A stretch of 64,000 nt of DNA from Fragum whitleyi (lineage: Eukaryota > Mollusca > Bivalvia > Cardiida > Cardiidae). This document shows, piece by piece, positions 1 through 11,102 of the stretch (its first letter is position 1; each line of letters begins with the position of its first letter). Location of the stretch: contig OX411552.1 in the NCBI GenBank assembly GCA_948146395.1, positions 6,895,686 through 6,959,685 of the forward strand, written 5' to 3'. Under the pieces are notes generated by a model. That model saw only the letters and a program-made list of their open reading frames with translations, was not told where the DNA came from and ran no database searches. Made by a program: the position numbers and the translations under genes.

Positions 1-76
1 GACGAAAGATATATTGAGTCTACACCAGAGACAGCGGCGGTCCAGTCGATCTTCACTGGAGTTGGTTTATCTTCAG
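1..76 (+). CDS. Transporter exon, cut by window start
   Basis: Reads D E R Y I E S T P E T A A V Q S I F T G V G L S S and ends with a lone G before the donor GTAGTG at 77. The open frame runs off the left edge, so the real exon start is outside the window. The exon encodes the segment around TM2 of an SLC16-type carrier. Confidence 0.75.
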
Positions 77-3000
77 GTAGTGTCATCTTTTTTTATAAGC
101 TATCGTCAAAACTCAAGTTTTGTAAACGCGGGAAAGTGTGGTTTAGCCATGAGTAGCCACTGAACTGAATTCTAAAAAAAAAAAAATAAATTAAAAAAAA
201 ACGTGAGATAACATAACTTCAACTTATCTGAAGTTTGATTGGAAACATTCAAATATTGTGGTTTGCCTATATCTTATATAAATAGCCACAAAGTCATCAT
301 CAAAAGGCGCTATGTAAATGCGATATAAACTAATAATAATGATTATAGAAATAATACTAATAATAATAGTTACTATAATCACTATAATTTTATGTTCAAA
401 TACCCTTATCGTGTTGTTTTAAAGAAAACTAGTTACATATAATACATTCTTGGTTATAACAGAATATTATTCAAAGTGTTTTGTCGATATATATTTTAAA
501 AAAAGGTACTACTGGCCTTCTTGTTAAGGACTTGCGCATTACACAAAATGAAATAAAGAAACTAAATCAACTTTCTCCAGGAGAATTCTTTAAACCGCCT
601 ACAAATTGAAAGAAATACTAACTCATGGAATAAAATGTGCATAAAATAACGTAAAATTATGTAACAAGTATTTCTGTTGCACAGATTAACTTCACTAATC
701 GAAGAAATGAAGAAAACATTAATTTCACTGATACAAGGGAATAATTTATCATTTGCTCTTTGTGTTACTTAAGGCAGTGGCCCTAATATTTTGGACCATA
801 TGTCCTTTCACAATGTTAACCAAGGTTTCCTAATGAAAATCATTAGAAAACCTTGGTTAACATTGTTTAAGTTCATTACCCTGAAATTGTTACGGAACTA
901 TTACGGGTCCACTACCTTAAAGATCGTTTTCTGTAATTTTGACCATATGTTCTTTCACAATGTTAACCAAGGTTTCCTAATGAAAATCATTAGAAAACCT
1001 TGGTTAACATTGTTAAAGCTCATTACTCTGGAATTGTTACGGAAGTATTACGGGTCCACTACCTTAAAGATCGTTTTCTGTAATTTTGGACCGTATGTTC
1101 TTTCACAATGTTAACCAGGGTTTCCTAATGAAAATCATTAGAAAACCTTGATTAACATTTTTGAAGTTCATTACTCTGAAATTGTTAAGGAGGTATTACG
1201 GTTCCACTACCTTAAAGATCGTTTTCTGTAATTTTGGGCCATATGTTCTTTCACAATGTTAACCAAGGTTTCCTAATGAAAATCATTAGGAAACCTTGGT
1301 TAACATTGTTTAAGTTCATTACCCTGAAATTGTTACGGAAGTATTACGGGTCCACTACCTTAAAGATCGTTTTCTGTATTCGTGTTCTTTCTTCATTTTA
1401 GGTATTGTCAGTGGCGTCCTTATTGCCAGATACGGATTGTGGAAAGTCTCACTTTGTGGTGGTACCCTTTTATCTCTTGGCTTCATCTTGTCATTCCTAG
1501 CGACGACAATTGTTCATCTTTACATGTGTATAAGTGTAATAGAAGGTAAACCGCCGCTTACTTTTATAGGGATGGGTGTCTTAGCTCATGGCAAATAACG
1601 CCCGTTATATTTAAGCCACGTGCTAAGGCCATTGAACTTTATACTTCAATAAACACTTCATACATAGACCCAGTCAATCTAGCTGTAGAAATGAGTAGCA
1701 GTGAATTTACGCCACCGCCACCCTCTCAGGGACGTCTTCAACTTCAGCTTTCATCTTTATTGAACTAAAGAAAATTAGTATAAACTAAAGTGACCTTTCA
1801 TTGACCCTTAATTGGCGTGTAACATAGGTATGTAAAGTTGGGAAAGTGTTTTTGTAGGTTTTCAAAAATATCGTTATTACAAGTCAATGGTTTACGAAAT
1901 ATAAAATATAATGAGGACAAATCTTCATACTCAATACACAATTGAAAATCAAGTTGTTCAAGAGATACATGTTTACTGTATCTTCTTTCTATTAAGTCAA
2001 GATTTTATGAGTAACCTATTGTACATACATTCGACATTTCTTGTTTCCATTACATGTTTTATTACCGTTATATTCTTCGAAAGTTTCATAAACGAATATT
2101 TTTCAAATGACCTTTCACAAAATGTATTATTTCTCATATGCGATTTTGCAGAGTCATGGAAAAAAAGGACCATTACGTTAAATTACTGAATCGCGCACAC
2201 TCTTTACATTTTAAAGTGATTCTAAAGCAAATTAATATCAATTGGTCGAAAATATGCTGTGCTAAAAAAGCAAGTGGAGCAAATCATGTCCTCTTGACCC
2301 TCTTTTCAGTTTTATACCTCAATGAACTTAAGGTAATTTTTCAATGACTTTTTATGGATTGCATTTTAAACGAGTCTATAATTTTGTACGCTATGGATAA
2401 ACCCATTTACATGTATATTGTTTGTTTAAACTAAACTCTAAAATGCTAGTTTTCGACTTTCTCCTATGTATAAGACCTTCTACCGAAAACGATTTGTATT
2501 GTATTTAGCATTGCGTTGTAGCAATATTATTTCTACCCAACTTACATGTACATGAATACGACCACCGCGATATAACTGAAAGATTTTTGTATGAATGTTT
2601 TACATTAGTAAAAATTTCAAGCATTTGCTTCATTTTGTCTTTAAATGCTCTAAATTTTTATAGGTCTTGGTGTTTCGATGCTATTTATTGCTGGTTCGAC
2701 CGCAGTAGAAAAGACTTTTATTGCCAAAAAACGATTGCTTTTCCTGGCTTTACAAAACACGGGTGTCAGCGTTGGAGTTGCAGTCTTGCCTTATTTATTT
2801 GATTTCTTAACAGACAAATATGGGATAAATGGTACATTTCTTTTAATGGGCGGGTTTTATCTCAATTGTGTGCCTATCTCCATGCTATTTTACTCAATAC
2901 GACTGAATTCCTCAAGTTGTAGAAACAATTCTTCCCCTGATATCCAAAATCTGGGACCAAAAAGGAGGATTTTTGCTACCTGTACAGATGAAATATCCAT

Positions 3001-4770
3001 GTTAGGCAGGAGAGTACTGGACAGTTTATCGTTTACCTTTGCAGTAAGTCTAATTGGCTTGGCAACAACTGTAGGTTCATTAAATGGGTATTTTGCACTT
3101 GTGCTAGATATTTTAAATCAGAGAGGTTTATCAAAGGGTCAAGCTCTATTGGCATTTCCCATTACATATGGGGTTGGATTCTTTGCTCGACTACTACCTG
3201 GTCTAGTGAAACAAATGAAGAAAGTAAGTTGCTTTGTGATTCCAGTTTGTCTATGTATCTGTGGAATGGTGGGACAAATTATGATAATCCAATCTTCAGA
3301 AGTATGGGTGATTCTTTTAGGATGTGGATTATCAGGATTGACGATATCAGGTTTGGCTTCTAGTGCCAACATAATCGCTGTACAGTTAGTTGACGGTGTG
3401 AACGTTTCCGTCGGTATAGGATTAGCCCATTCCTGTATAGGCATCCTCTCAGCTATAGCAGGTCCTACATACGGTATGTAAATACATAAAGGATATGAAA
3501 TAAGTGGTTATTGAATACGGAATTTATTAGCCGAGTCATCTATTAACAAATATTAAACGAGGCCGCGCCGAGTTTTTATCTGTATTAGATTACGAGTTTA
3601 ATAAATTCGGTATTGTATGAACACAAACTTGCGATAAGTCGAGGAAATTTCAGAAATTTATCGATTCATGTTATCTCGCGAATAATTCAACGCCGTTTGC
3701 GAATTGACGTCATCAATTGCATTATGAAGTCACTTTTTACGACGAAAATAAAACGTTGCTATACGTTCTTAGCTCATTTCCATAGTTATGCCACTAGTGC
3801 AATAACACCCGTGTTATAAGAGATATCCAACGGGATTATTTCACTCCCGCAACGCAGGTCATATAATAATTAAATATATTGTTAGTAATTTAACTGATTT
3901 GAGTAAAACATTTTTTTTTTATTTTTATATTTTTTTCAAAATAAAGCAGGCGTTGGTGAAGCTTTTTCGAACTTTCTTCCTGATATTGCTTTAATGAGTA
4001 ATTGCAATACCGTTTATAACATAATTGCAGGTGCACATCTCATAGGTAATAAGATTACTAAGTTATTTCAGACATGCTTACTGGTATGCTTTTGTTCTAA
4101 TTTCTACTAAGCCATTAAATTTTTCATTTCCAACGAGATTTTTTTACACAAATATCTCTGACGTTGCCAATTTTTTTCTTTTTTGAAAAACAGAGGTTTC
4201 ATGCAATTAGGTAACCAACAGCAGAACAAAACTCGATTCGGTAAACAACAGGACAACGAAATACAATCTGAAGTTTAAATTTTCAACATCTTTGACCTTG
4301 AAAAAATGCCTTGGTTTTGACCAATGACCTTTAAATTGGTACCAACAGAAAGCACTTGTTAAATGCCGAACACCCGAATAATATGAAGGCTCTATCACTT
4401 ACCAAGCATAAAAATATCACATGTTCAAGTTTTTTTGAGGGAACAAACAAACAAACGGACTTTCAGACAAACATACAGACTACACACAGATCAACGATGA
4501 CATGCCTCGGGTCAATTGACATGAAAAAATATATGTATCAATTACGAGAATTACTAAGCCTTCTGTATAAATATGCACTCTATTCTGTTCCTTGCATGTT
4601 CAATCAAAGACTCAGCACAAGGTTACGATGAAGTACAGTATATTGTTGCCGGCCTACAGGTGGTTGGCCTGATATTGTTTGTAAGTGTGATGATAATTCG
4701 AAAGAGAGATACTACAGATGTAGCCAATCCAGTAAAGGGCATAGACAATGACGCCTTATCCGAAATCTAG
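1..4770 (+). CDS. SLC16/monocarboxylate-transporter-like protein, C-terminal 396 residues (join 1..76, 1402..1545, 2664..3473, 4610..4770)
   Basis: A multi-pass plasma-membrane carrier of the major facilitator superfamily, most like proton-linked monocarboxylate transporters; the substrate cannot be read from sequence. All three introns are GT-AG and all interrupt a codon after its first base, so the four exons join into one frame ending in TAG at 4768-4770. Family features seen: the ETAAVQSIFTGVG helix, RYGLWKVSLCGG with the helix 2-3 loop basic residues, a GLGVSMLFIAGSTAVEKTFIAKKR helix 4 region ending in a basic loop, LQNTGVSVG for helix 5, a short central cytoplasmic loop (about residues 145-180), then six more hydrophobic segments and a short charged tail ending SEI. 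The first helix and the SLC16 signature near it lie upstream of the window. The alternative is an SLC16-related orphan carrier. Gene-family call is firm; subfamily is not. Confidence 0.85.
77..768. other. First visible transporter intron, 5' part
   Basis: AT-rich intron with poly-A stretches and short AT microsatellites. No exon-like or repeat structure was recognised before the tandem foldback array that begins at 769. Confidence 0.5.
769..1363. repeat. Family D element: TTAA-flanked foldback amplified into four tandem units
   Basis: Four units of about 148 bp begin near 790, 937, 1084 and 1233. Each holds a near-perfect palindrome with about 27-bp arms (ACAATGTTAACCAAGGTTTC and its complement) around AAA. 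The array starts TTAAGGCAGTGGCCC and ends GGGTCCACTACCTTAA, which are inverted copies with TTAA at both outer ends. A single-unit relative lies at 50531-50692. TTAA target sites are known for piggyBac and Kolobok transposons; assignment to either is inference. The open frame across the units is only repeat read-through. Confidence 0.8.
1402..1545 (+). CDS. Transporter exon (TM2-TM4 region)
   Basis: Starts after the acceptor TTCATTTTAG and ends before the donor GTAAAC. It has 144 bases and keeps phase 1 at both ends. It encodes GIVSGVLIARYGLWKVSLCG followed by a hydrophobic helix and a short MCISVIEG turn. It is too interrupted by flanking stops to stand as a long open frame, but it joins both neighbours exactly. 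Confidence 0.8.
1546..2663. other. Second transporter intron
   Basis: AT-rich sequence with no family-level repeat recognised. Several short open frames occur (for example 1911-2189), but they lack domain features and lie inside an intron whose exons join cleanly. Confidence 0.5.
2664..3473 (+). CDS. Transporter main exon (TM4-TM11 region)
   Basis: An 810-base exon after the acceptor TTTTTATAG and before the donor GTATGT; the split codon continues from the previous exon. It encodes GLGVSMLFIAG, a basic loop (KKR), LQNTGVSVGVAVLPYL, the central cytoplasmic loop with GPKRR, then helices around SLIGLATTVGSLNGYF, FPITYGVGFFARLLPG, VIPVCLCICGMVGQIMI, VILLGCGLSGLTISG and GLAHSCIGILSAIAGP. The final GP-(T/I) motif leading into a TYD-type turn is typical of the helix 11 end in SLC16 proteins. 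The large single exon for the core is also common in this family. Confidence 0.88.
3503..3864. repeat. Family H dispersed repeat, copy 1 (transporter intron 3)
   Basis: Shares order and wording with 36648-37056: GTTATTGAATA, an inverted pair around ATACGGAATTTATTA and TAATAAATTCGGTAT, GACGAGGC-type words in the loop, a TATCTCGCG block, CGTTGCTATACG, and a TTATTTCACTCCCGC-like right end. It starts 30 bases after a splice donor. Borders are approximate. Confidence 0.6.
3865..4609. other. Third transporter intron, remainder
   Basis: Runs of T and A, AAACAAACAAAC-like simple sequence near 4442-4457 and no recognisable coding segment before the last exon. Confidence 0.45.
4610..4770 (+). CDS. Transporter last exon (TM12 and C-terminal tail)
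   Basis: Starts after AATCAAAG, the only nearby AG that restores the frame and gives the family-typical sequence P-T-Y-D-S-A-Q-G-Y. One hydrophobic helix (VAGLQVVGLILFVSVMII) follows, then a basic patch RKRD and a short tail ending SEI before TAG. No other acceptor in the preceding 100 bases gives an open join. Confidence 0.75.
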
Positions 4771-4811
4771 ACAGCTGAATAATTTACAGTACCATTTGCT
4801 TTCTCTAAAGA

Positions 4812-4817
4812 AATAAA
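4812..4817 (+). promoter_or_regulatory. Candidate polyadenylation signal of the transporter gene
   Basis: AATAAA lies 42 bases after the transporter stop codon, a plausible position for a short 3' UTR. The hexamer is frequent by chance in AT-rich DNA. Confidence 0.4.
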
Positions 4818-5393
4818 CAAAGATATCAAAACATGTTTAATGGATACACGTTATGTTCTTTTTGGCCAAGATCATTTCAATAATTATAAGAATATGACAT
4901 CTGTCTGGTGTACTGTGCTTGATATTTTGTTTCACGTAAAAGTTCACGGTTGTCTAAAACTATTTCTCGTGCCATTAGGATAGAAAAGGATGGTTATCTC
5001 GCCCATTCACCGCCGACACGTCTGACCGAATCCTTTTTGGAACCTTGTAAAGGGGATGGCACTAACCCGATTTGGAACCTTCGGGGACTCTACGAATAAG
5101 ACATCGGGAACAATTAAGGGGTAGCCCTAAAAGCGCGTCACTGTGCACATGGTTTTACATTACGTCACAAGCCTCTAGATAACGTAAAGTAAAACACAGA
5201 CAACCAAATCTAGATAAATCTTGGTGTTATAATTAATTCTATAACCAAACGCTTTTAACTTCGTTTAGTTTTCAGATTATTATACTCCGAAATCATCTTA
5301 AACGAAATCGAAAAACGTTAGGGAAACGAGTTTTTCTTCACATATTGACCAATGTTACCCCAGAAGCAGAATGGCCTTACAAATATCCCAAAT
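4818..5393. other. Intergenic sequence after the transporter gene
   Basis: No gene or named repeat seen. The stretch 4980-5120 is less AT-rich than its surroundings and may be an old repeat fragment. Confidence 0.4.
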
Positions 5394-5834
5394 TACAGTT
5401 AACAACATCGTGAAATTGACAATGTGAATGATTTTGGAATGAATTTGGAATGAAATTGGATGAGTGTGTGGAGCGAGTTTTGAGTGAATTTAATGGGAGG
5501 TAATCCATTATCGAAAATTTTGTTCATAATGAACAAAATTTTCGATATGTATTACCTCCCTTAAATAAAAATATGCATAGAAGCTCTTTAAATAGCTTCC
5601 CTTTTCTTCAAGAACCAATCAGACGTTTTTAATTACTATTATATCAGTGAAATCGCGATTTTGTTCTTGTTTTATTAATTTTGAAGGTAGTTGTATATCT
5701 TATATTTTTAGTCATTTTGAGCGTGTTTGAATGGTTTGAGTGACTGTTTGGAATGAGTGAATGAAGCGCTGAGTGAGCGATTTAGAATGATTTTGATCGA
5801 GATGAATGTCAATTTTACGTTGTAACTAACTGTA
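5394..5834 (+). mobile_element. Family A MITE, full copy (441 bp)
   Basis: TA-flanked non-autonomous element. The left end is TACAGTTAACAACATCGTG with AAATTGACA following; the right end is the inverted form ending ACTAACTGTA. The centre carries a second palindrome: GGGAGGTAATCC, AATTTTGTTCAT, then its complement ending ATTACCTCCC. The right arm is rich in GAGTGA/GAATGA words. TA duplication and CAGT ends fit Tc1/mariner-mobilised elements. No transposase is encoded. Confidence 0.85.
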
Positions 5835-7626
5835 CTACCTAGACTTCCGAGTAACTGTGCACTATGTTCGATCGATGTTCCGAAAGCCACTTATCCGTGT
5901 TGCTTTGGTAGCTGACATGATCAAAGAAGAAGCCCCATCTATCCTCAAACCTTTTTCGGAAGCGTTATGAATGAATCGTTCTTTGCATGTTCTGAATCGT
6001 TAAAAATGACACATACGAGATAGAATTGGTAGGATTCACAAATAACCTTTGTCAATAGCCACATTGATAAATTTGCCCTTTGATCACTTAAACTTGTGTT
6101 TTTATATGTAATGGAACTTCAATATACATGCAGACACATCATTATATATGGTCATAAGAATAATCAAACCCGAATCAAGTGAAAAGTAAAGTGTTACTAA
6201 TTTAAATGTACATACCACATTTATTATCACATTAAAACTGACACTCATCCGATTCTAAGCCATTATTAATAAAGAAGAACCTAAATGTGAAAGGCGGCGA
6301 TGCTTCCATTACTCTTCAATTCAAATATCTAAAAGTCTAAGAACCACCACTTCATAACAAATCTAAAAGAAGAAACAAAATCTTAACTGTACTGCCACTA
6401 ATACAATTTACGTCATTAGGTGTAAGATATGTTATGCCCAGAAAGCAGTTGAAACTCATCGAAAATACACTTACATAATTTTTTGTCAAATAGTTTCGAA
6501 CTTTTCAATAGTCCAGGAAATACCATTCAAATTTTGTATCAAATGAAATGACAGAAAAGGGCTGCTCAAAGAAATAAGAGGAATGAATTTTCTTTATACA
6601 TGTAGCACAACTCCAGAAGGAATGGATCAAAAGTTTTAATTTGGGTTGTCTTTCTTTTCATTTTTAGCCGATAAATACGGTATGAAATTCAAAATGTGTT
6701 CGATTCTAGTACAGAGCTACATGTACTAAAGCTTATTCCAGATTTCAGCCTTATTAGACTTCCTAGAACACGCAATCTAAGCAGGATGTATAATTTTTGC
6801 AGTTATGAAAATTACTTTTTTTTTTTACATTTTAGTGCTCAGAATATCCCTTCTGATCAATCCCAGTTGGAGAGTGCATTCATTACTAACATTCCTTCCA
6901 TTATCGTGTACATATACTAGGTATAGTCCAAAAGTTCTAGGAATATAAAATCAAAGCGCTGAAAGCACTGGATGTGGGCGTTTCTGATGACATCATGGTG
7001 AAAATAAAACGAGACGAAAAAGAAAATTGCATTATTTACAAATAACTCACGGGAAGCAACGAAGAGATGTGGACAATGCGCCCTTTTTAAATATGTACAC
7101 AAATATATACTACTCAACTACTTCCAACCGGGTCTAGATTGCTGGCTTGTATGCCTGTCAGCATTTGGGAGAAAAAATGAATGAAAGACATAGAGATTGG
7201 CAAAAAATATATGGGGTTAATAGGCATAGCGCCCGTGCTTGGTTGAACGATTGATTAGAAATCCGCTATCCGCGGGACCGCTTTAGGCAGGTCTAGTAGT
7301 ATGGAAAATACATCAAATTTTTAGACATAAACCTAGTCAATGTTTGTCCAAAAATTTTAGCAGAACACCGACTATTAACAACTGACAGGAATGTTCTCAC
7401 ATAGTATTAACACTTGGTGACGTAGAAACGTCCCCAAAAAATGAATGTGTCATAAAGCGTATTCCAAAATATTTTTGGTACCGAAATAAAGATATATAAG
7501 TGCTTTTTAAATTGGTATTTATCCGAGGATAGTCTAAATGTTTTCAGAAGTTACTTCGCATCGATTGGTTGCATGACTTTGTTGTACTGAGTACCTTGGC
7601 GTCAATTCACGTCATTTTGTTTGAAA
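5835..7626. other. Intergenic sequence without a recognised gene
   Basis: AT-rich; only short chance open frames. No palindromic family member was recognised in this stretch. Confidence 0.4.
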
Positions 7627-7862
7627 TACAGCTACTTAAATCGTGAAATTGACATTCATCTCGATCAAAATCATTCTAAATAGCTCACTCAGCGCTCCAT
7701 TCACTCATTCCAAACACTCACTCAAACCATTCCAAAACGCTCAAAATGTCTAAAAATATAAGATCTACAACTACCTTCAAAATTAATAAAACAAGAATAA
7801 AATCGCGATTTCACTGATATAATAGAAATTAAAAACGTCTGATTGGTTGTTGAAGAAGAAGC
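7627..7862 (-). mobile_element. Family A MITE, half copy
   Basis: Starts with the family A right terminus in reverse (TACAGCTACTTAAATCGTG, then GACATTCATCTCGATC) and runs through the TCACTCAGCGCTCCATTC arm and the AATCGCGATTTCACTGA block. It ends abruptly at the GATTGGTTGTTGAAGAAG segment, so the central palindrome and the other half are missing. Confidence 0.75.
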
Positions 7863-8368
7863 CATTCTAAGATCGGCTTATCTTTCCATCTTTTGGCCTC
7901 TTTGAAAATTTCCTTGTAAACTTCCATATCTGACTGGGTTTCTCATTAATAGGTATTTGAAAGCGAGTTGAGCGATACAGGCCCTCTTGGGCCTCGTGTT
8001 TTTATTTTCCTACCTACCAATTCTTGTCTTTGAACATCTCAAAGGTTTTTAAAACGCTGCTTTATCAACAATGCTTTAAAATATTGTTAAATCTTTAACT
8101 GTGCAAAATTTCAAAATATTTTTATGTTTGATAAAGACAAACAACCATTTACAATTGAAAGGTAAAGTTTCAGTTATAGAGAATTTTCAAAGTAGCACCA
8201 TTTGCTTCCATTTTCTTCCAATAAAATCTTATTTTAGGTATTTTTTCATCCCAAGGTGACAAAAGTTGATATCTCAAAGTAAAACAACATTCATGAACAT
8301 TTTCAAATTAATCCAACGTCATTTATTGGTTATATAGGGCCAGTGTAGAAACTTTTGGAGTATACCTC

Positions 8369-8461
8369 GTATGTGACCCTTTAGGCCATTAAGAAACATC
8401 TGTAGAGTGCGCAAACTGTCGATTCTAGTCAGACTGCGAGGTTTTAACATGCTGGTCGGTG
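8369..8461 (+). mobile_element. Family B MITE fragment
   Basis: The left half begins TATGTGACCCTTTAGGCC and continues with a GTCGATTCTAGTCAGACTGCG block that matches the intact copies at 9267 and 17419. It is interrupted at 8462 by a family A element. Confidence 0.55.
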
Positions 8462-8893
8462 TACAGTTAACATAATCGTAAAACTGACATTCCTCTCGAT
8501 CAAACCATTCCAAATCACTCGCACAGCAATTCATTCATTCATTCAAAACACTCTCTTCAACCTTTTTAAAACGCTCGAAAGTTACTGAAAAAAAGTATCA
8601 ACAACTCCTTTCAAAATAAATAAAGCTATAAAAAAATGCGATTTCGCCGACATAATTGAAATTAAAAGCTTCTGACAGATTCTTTGATGGATAGAAAGTT
8701 ATTTATAGAACTTGTATGCATATTTTAATAAAGGGAGACGATAAATATCGTTAATTTTGTTCATCTTGAACAAAATTAGCGATGTCGGATTACTCCTCTT
8801 TAAATTCACTCAAAACTCGCTCGACATACTCGTTCAATTTCATTCCAGAATTATTCCAAAATCATTCACCATGTCAATTATCTATTAACTGTA
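8462..8893 (-). mobile_element. Family A MITE, full copy
   Basis: Reverse-orientation copy with TACAGTTAACATAATCGT at one end and ATTAACTGTA at the other. The central palindrome is visible at about 8735-8812 (GGGAGACGATAAATATCG, AATTTTGTTCATCTTGAACA). It lies directly inside or beside a family B fragment, suggesting nested insertion. Confidence 0.8.
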
Positions 8894-8897
8894 CCTC

Positions 8898-9152
8898 TCT
8901 TTAATGAAATATATGTATTTTACCGTTTCTGCGTCTTCATGGACCAACCAGACACTTTAAAATCCACACCAGTCATTTAATCGTAAACCATTTAACTATG
9001 CGAATTACGCGACTATACGTCTTGAACGATTTCTATATGTTTTCTTATAATTTCGGATCGATTTGAGTGAGTTTTTGGAATTAATGAATGAATTGAGCGC
9101 TGAGTGAATGATTTAGATTGATTTTGCTTGGAACGAGTGTCAATTTTTCCAA
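8898..9152 (+). mobile_element. Family A MITE, second-subtype right half
   Basis: Matches the right half of the subtype also seen at 28044 and 37114. It has a GCGTCTTCATGGACCAACCA block, CAGACACTTTAAAATCCACA, a CTTGAACGATTTC block, then GAGTGAGTTTTTGGAAT and GCGCTGAGTGAATG, fading at GTGTCAATTTTTCC. Left half and exact terminus are absent. Confidence 0.65.
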
Positions 9153-9266
9153 GTTTTTTTACCGTAGATCTTTTCTATCTATAAAGTGAAGAGCCTGGCC
9201 AGTCTGGCTTGGCTTTGCACGCCTGTGAAATTGTTGGTAACGTCACTCTCAGGCTCAAAATAAATA

Positions 9267-9529
9267 TGTGACCCGTCAGGCGAAAAGGGACCATCTAGGT
9301 ATTGCGTAAAATGTCGACCCTAGTCAGACTGCGCGATTTGCGCAGACTGTCAAGGGTCGAAACTTTTCGCAAAGTGCTTATTGTTTGAATCTAGAGTGTT
9401 CAATCTACCCCCTAGTGAAAGACTTTTTGAAATCCGACCTCTGGTTGACCAAGGCTAGACCCAATCTCTTTTTCAAATAGTCATTTTACAGAGTTACAAG
9501 ATGGTTCCTTATTTGTGTGACGGGTCACA
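9267..9529. mobile_element. Family B MITE, full copy (263 bp)
   Basis: Ends are inverted: TGTGACCCGTCAGGCGAAAA at the left and TGTGACGGGTCACA at the right. The interior has GTCGACCCTAGTCAGACTGC and a GCGCAGACTG block shared with 17419 and 38960. It has no coding capacity. Confidence 0.8.
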
Positions 9530-10392
9530 TATTATTTGCATAGAATAATAAATAAATGAAAAAAAAAACATAGATATCGAAATATCTTTGAAATAAAGTT
9601 CACAAGATGAAATTTGGTTAAACACTTAACTAAAGGTTAGGAAGCCTGATTGAAAATTTCTGCCAATTAGCTTCTTTCATTTCTGCTTCCTGTCTCTCTA
9701 ATAAACTGGAATTGAAATTCAAATTCCATTTATTTCCAAGAAACATACATTACATTCTGTCGTTTTATAAGTCATAACACATTATGTTCTTGAAAACTGA
9801 CTTTTTTTGTAAAAAAGGACCGTGCTCGTCCTCCATCGCTTACCCGAGGATGAACATTTTTAAGTTACAAAACCAAGTGACATTAAATGGGAGCTATTAC
9901 ATTCACACAAGACTGATGATCACATGAAATCAAATTGGTTGTTTACTTTGAGGCGTATCTATAGCTTTGAAAGCTGATGAATTAATGGTATAAAACAAGA
10001 ACAAAATTAAATAATTTTCTCATATTATCTTTATTTTAATTTGAGGCCCAGCAGGACAGAGTTTATTTGACTTTAAGGTTAAAATTTCATTCATCTTGGT
10101 CTCAAAGATAGGTCAATGCTACATACTATATATTCAAGCAATGGGTCTTGTCAATTATGGAGAAAATTGTATTTCGGGAGATTCCATTTCAATCATTATC
10201 CCAAGACTATACGAATAAAACTGTACTATTTTATCTCAAGCCATTGTACAGTAACTTGGCATGGACTATTTGGCACTTCTACAATTCAATAATTACAATT
10301 TAAAAGGGGCACCGTTTTTCTGCTTGGAAAAAGACAATTATTTATGCAATTTCTATATTTCTATCTAAAACCTGAATCCCACAATAAGGGAC
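9530..10392. other. Intergenic sequence
   Basis: AT-rich, with no gene or recognised repeat family. Confidence 0.35.
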
Positions 10393-10640
10393 TACAGTTA
10401 ACAACATCGTGAAATTGACAAGGTGAATGATTTTGGAATGATTAAGGAATCCCCTTGAATGCGTGTGAGGAGCAAGTTTTGAGTGAATTTAATGGGAGGT
10501 AATCCTATATCGCAAATTTTGTTCGGGATGAAAAAAAAATGCGATATTGATTACCCCCCCCTTTAATAAAAATGCATACAAGTTCTATAAATAACTACAT
10601 ATTATTCAAGAACCTATAAGACGTTTATAAAGTCATTTTC
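10393..10640 (+). mobile_element. Family A MITE, left half
   Basis: Begins TACAGTTAACAACATCGTG, includes the central palindrome GGGAGGTAATCCTATATCG to TTACCCCCCC, and stops after the AAGAACCTATAAGACGTTT block where LINE endonuclease sequence begins. Confidence 0.75.
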
Positions 10641-10644
10641 AGTT

Positions 10645-11102
10645 CCAGTGCGGGCCTTGTAGTCACCCATCAAAATAATTTTACCTTTTGTTGAGAACTC
10701 ACTAATAAATCATTTTAGATTTTCAAATATATCATCATTTTCTGGACAAGCCGATTTCACTCTGGGTGGAATGTATAAAACACACAAGTAAATATCAGCA
10801 TCGCAGTCAAATGCAACTTTACTTAATTTCAGCCAAATGAATTTTTGATATTTTCATTATTTGCGCAAAACCTTTATTAAAAAGAACTTCTCTGATATAA
10901 AGTATCAGCCCTCCTGAAGGTCTGCCTCTTTTTCTATTTCCTTTAGTTGCATGGCTATATAAAGCCCTATATCCTGGCAGATTAATATTTGAATCCTTAC
11001 TGGTCCAAGTTTCAGTTAAACCAAGAACATCGAATTGGTTATAGAACAAATCATTTTGGAACTTTTCTTGGGAGACCATGAATATTCCAACAGGCAAACT
11101 TG
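10645..11102 (-). pseudogene. LINE endonuclease fragment (apurinic-type EEP domain), broken
   Basis: A decayed piece of a retrotransposon endonuclease, which nicks DNA at the insertion site in intact elements. Read from 11102 leftwards it gives KFACWNIHGLPRK, then after a frameshift DVLGLTETWTSKDSN, PGYRALYSHA, RGRPSGGLILYIRE; after a second frameshift YLCVLYIPPRVKSA, an in-frame TGA, and KIILMGDYKARTGTEND. The motifs WNIHGL, TETW, YIPP and GD-x-KART are the first half of the EEP fold. The second half and the reverse transcriptase are missing, and a family A half-MITE abuts the break. At least three disablements make it non-functional. Confidence 0.85.

Noticed and set aside
791..1114. 107-codon open frame with an internal protein repeat (FHNVNQGFLMKIIRKPW)
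   Set aside because: It is read-through of the family D tandem palindrome; the same DNA repeats elsewhere with stops, and the array sits in an intron.
769..1363. CRISPR-like regular repeat spacing
   Set aside because: Units are contiguous 148-bp palindromic repeats with no unique spacers, in a eukaryotic intron.
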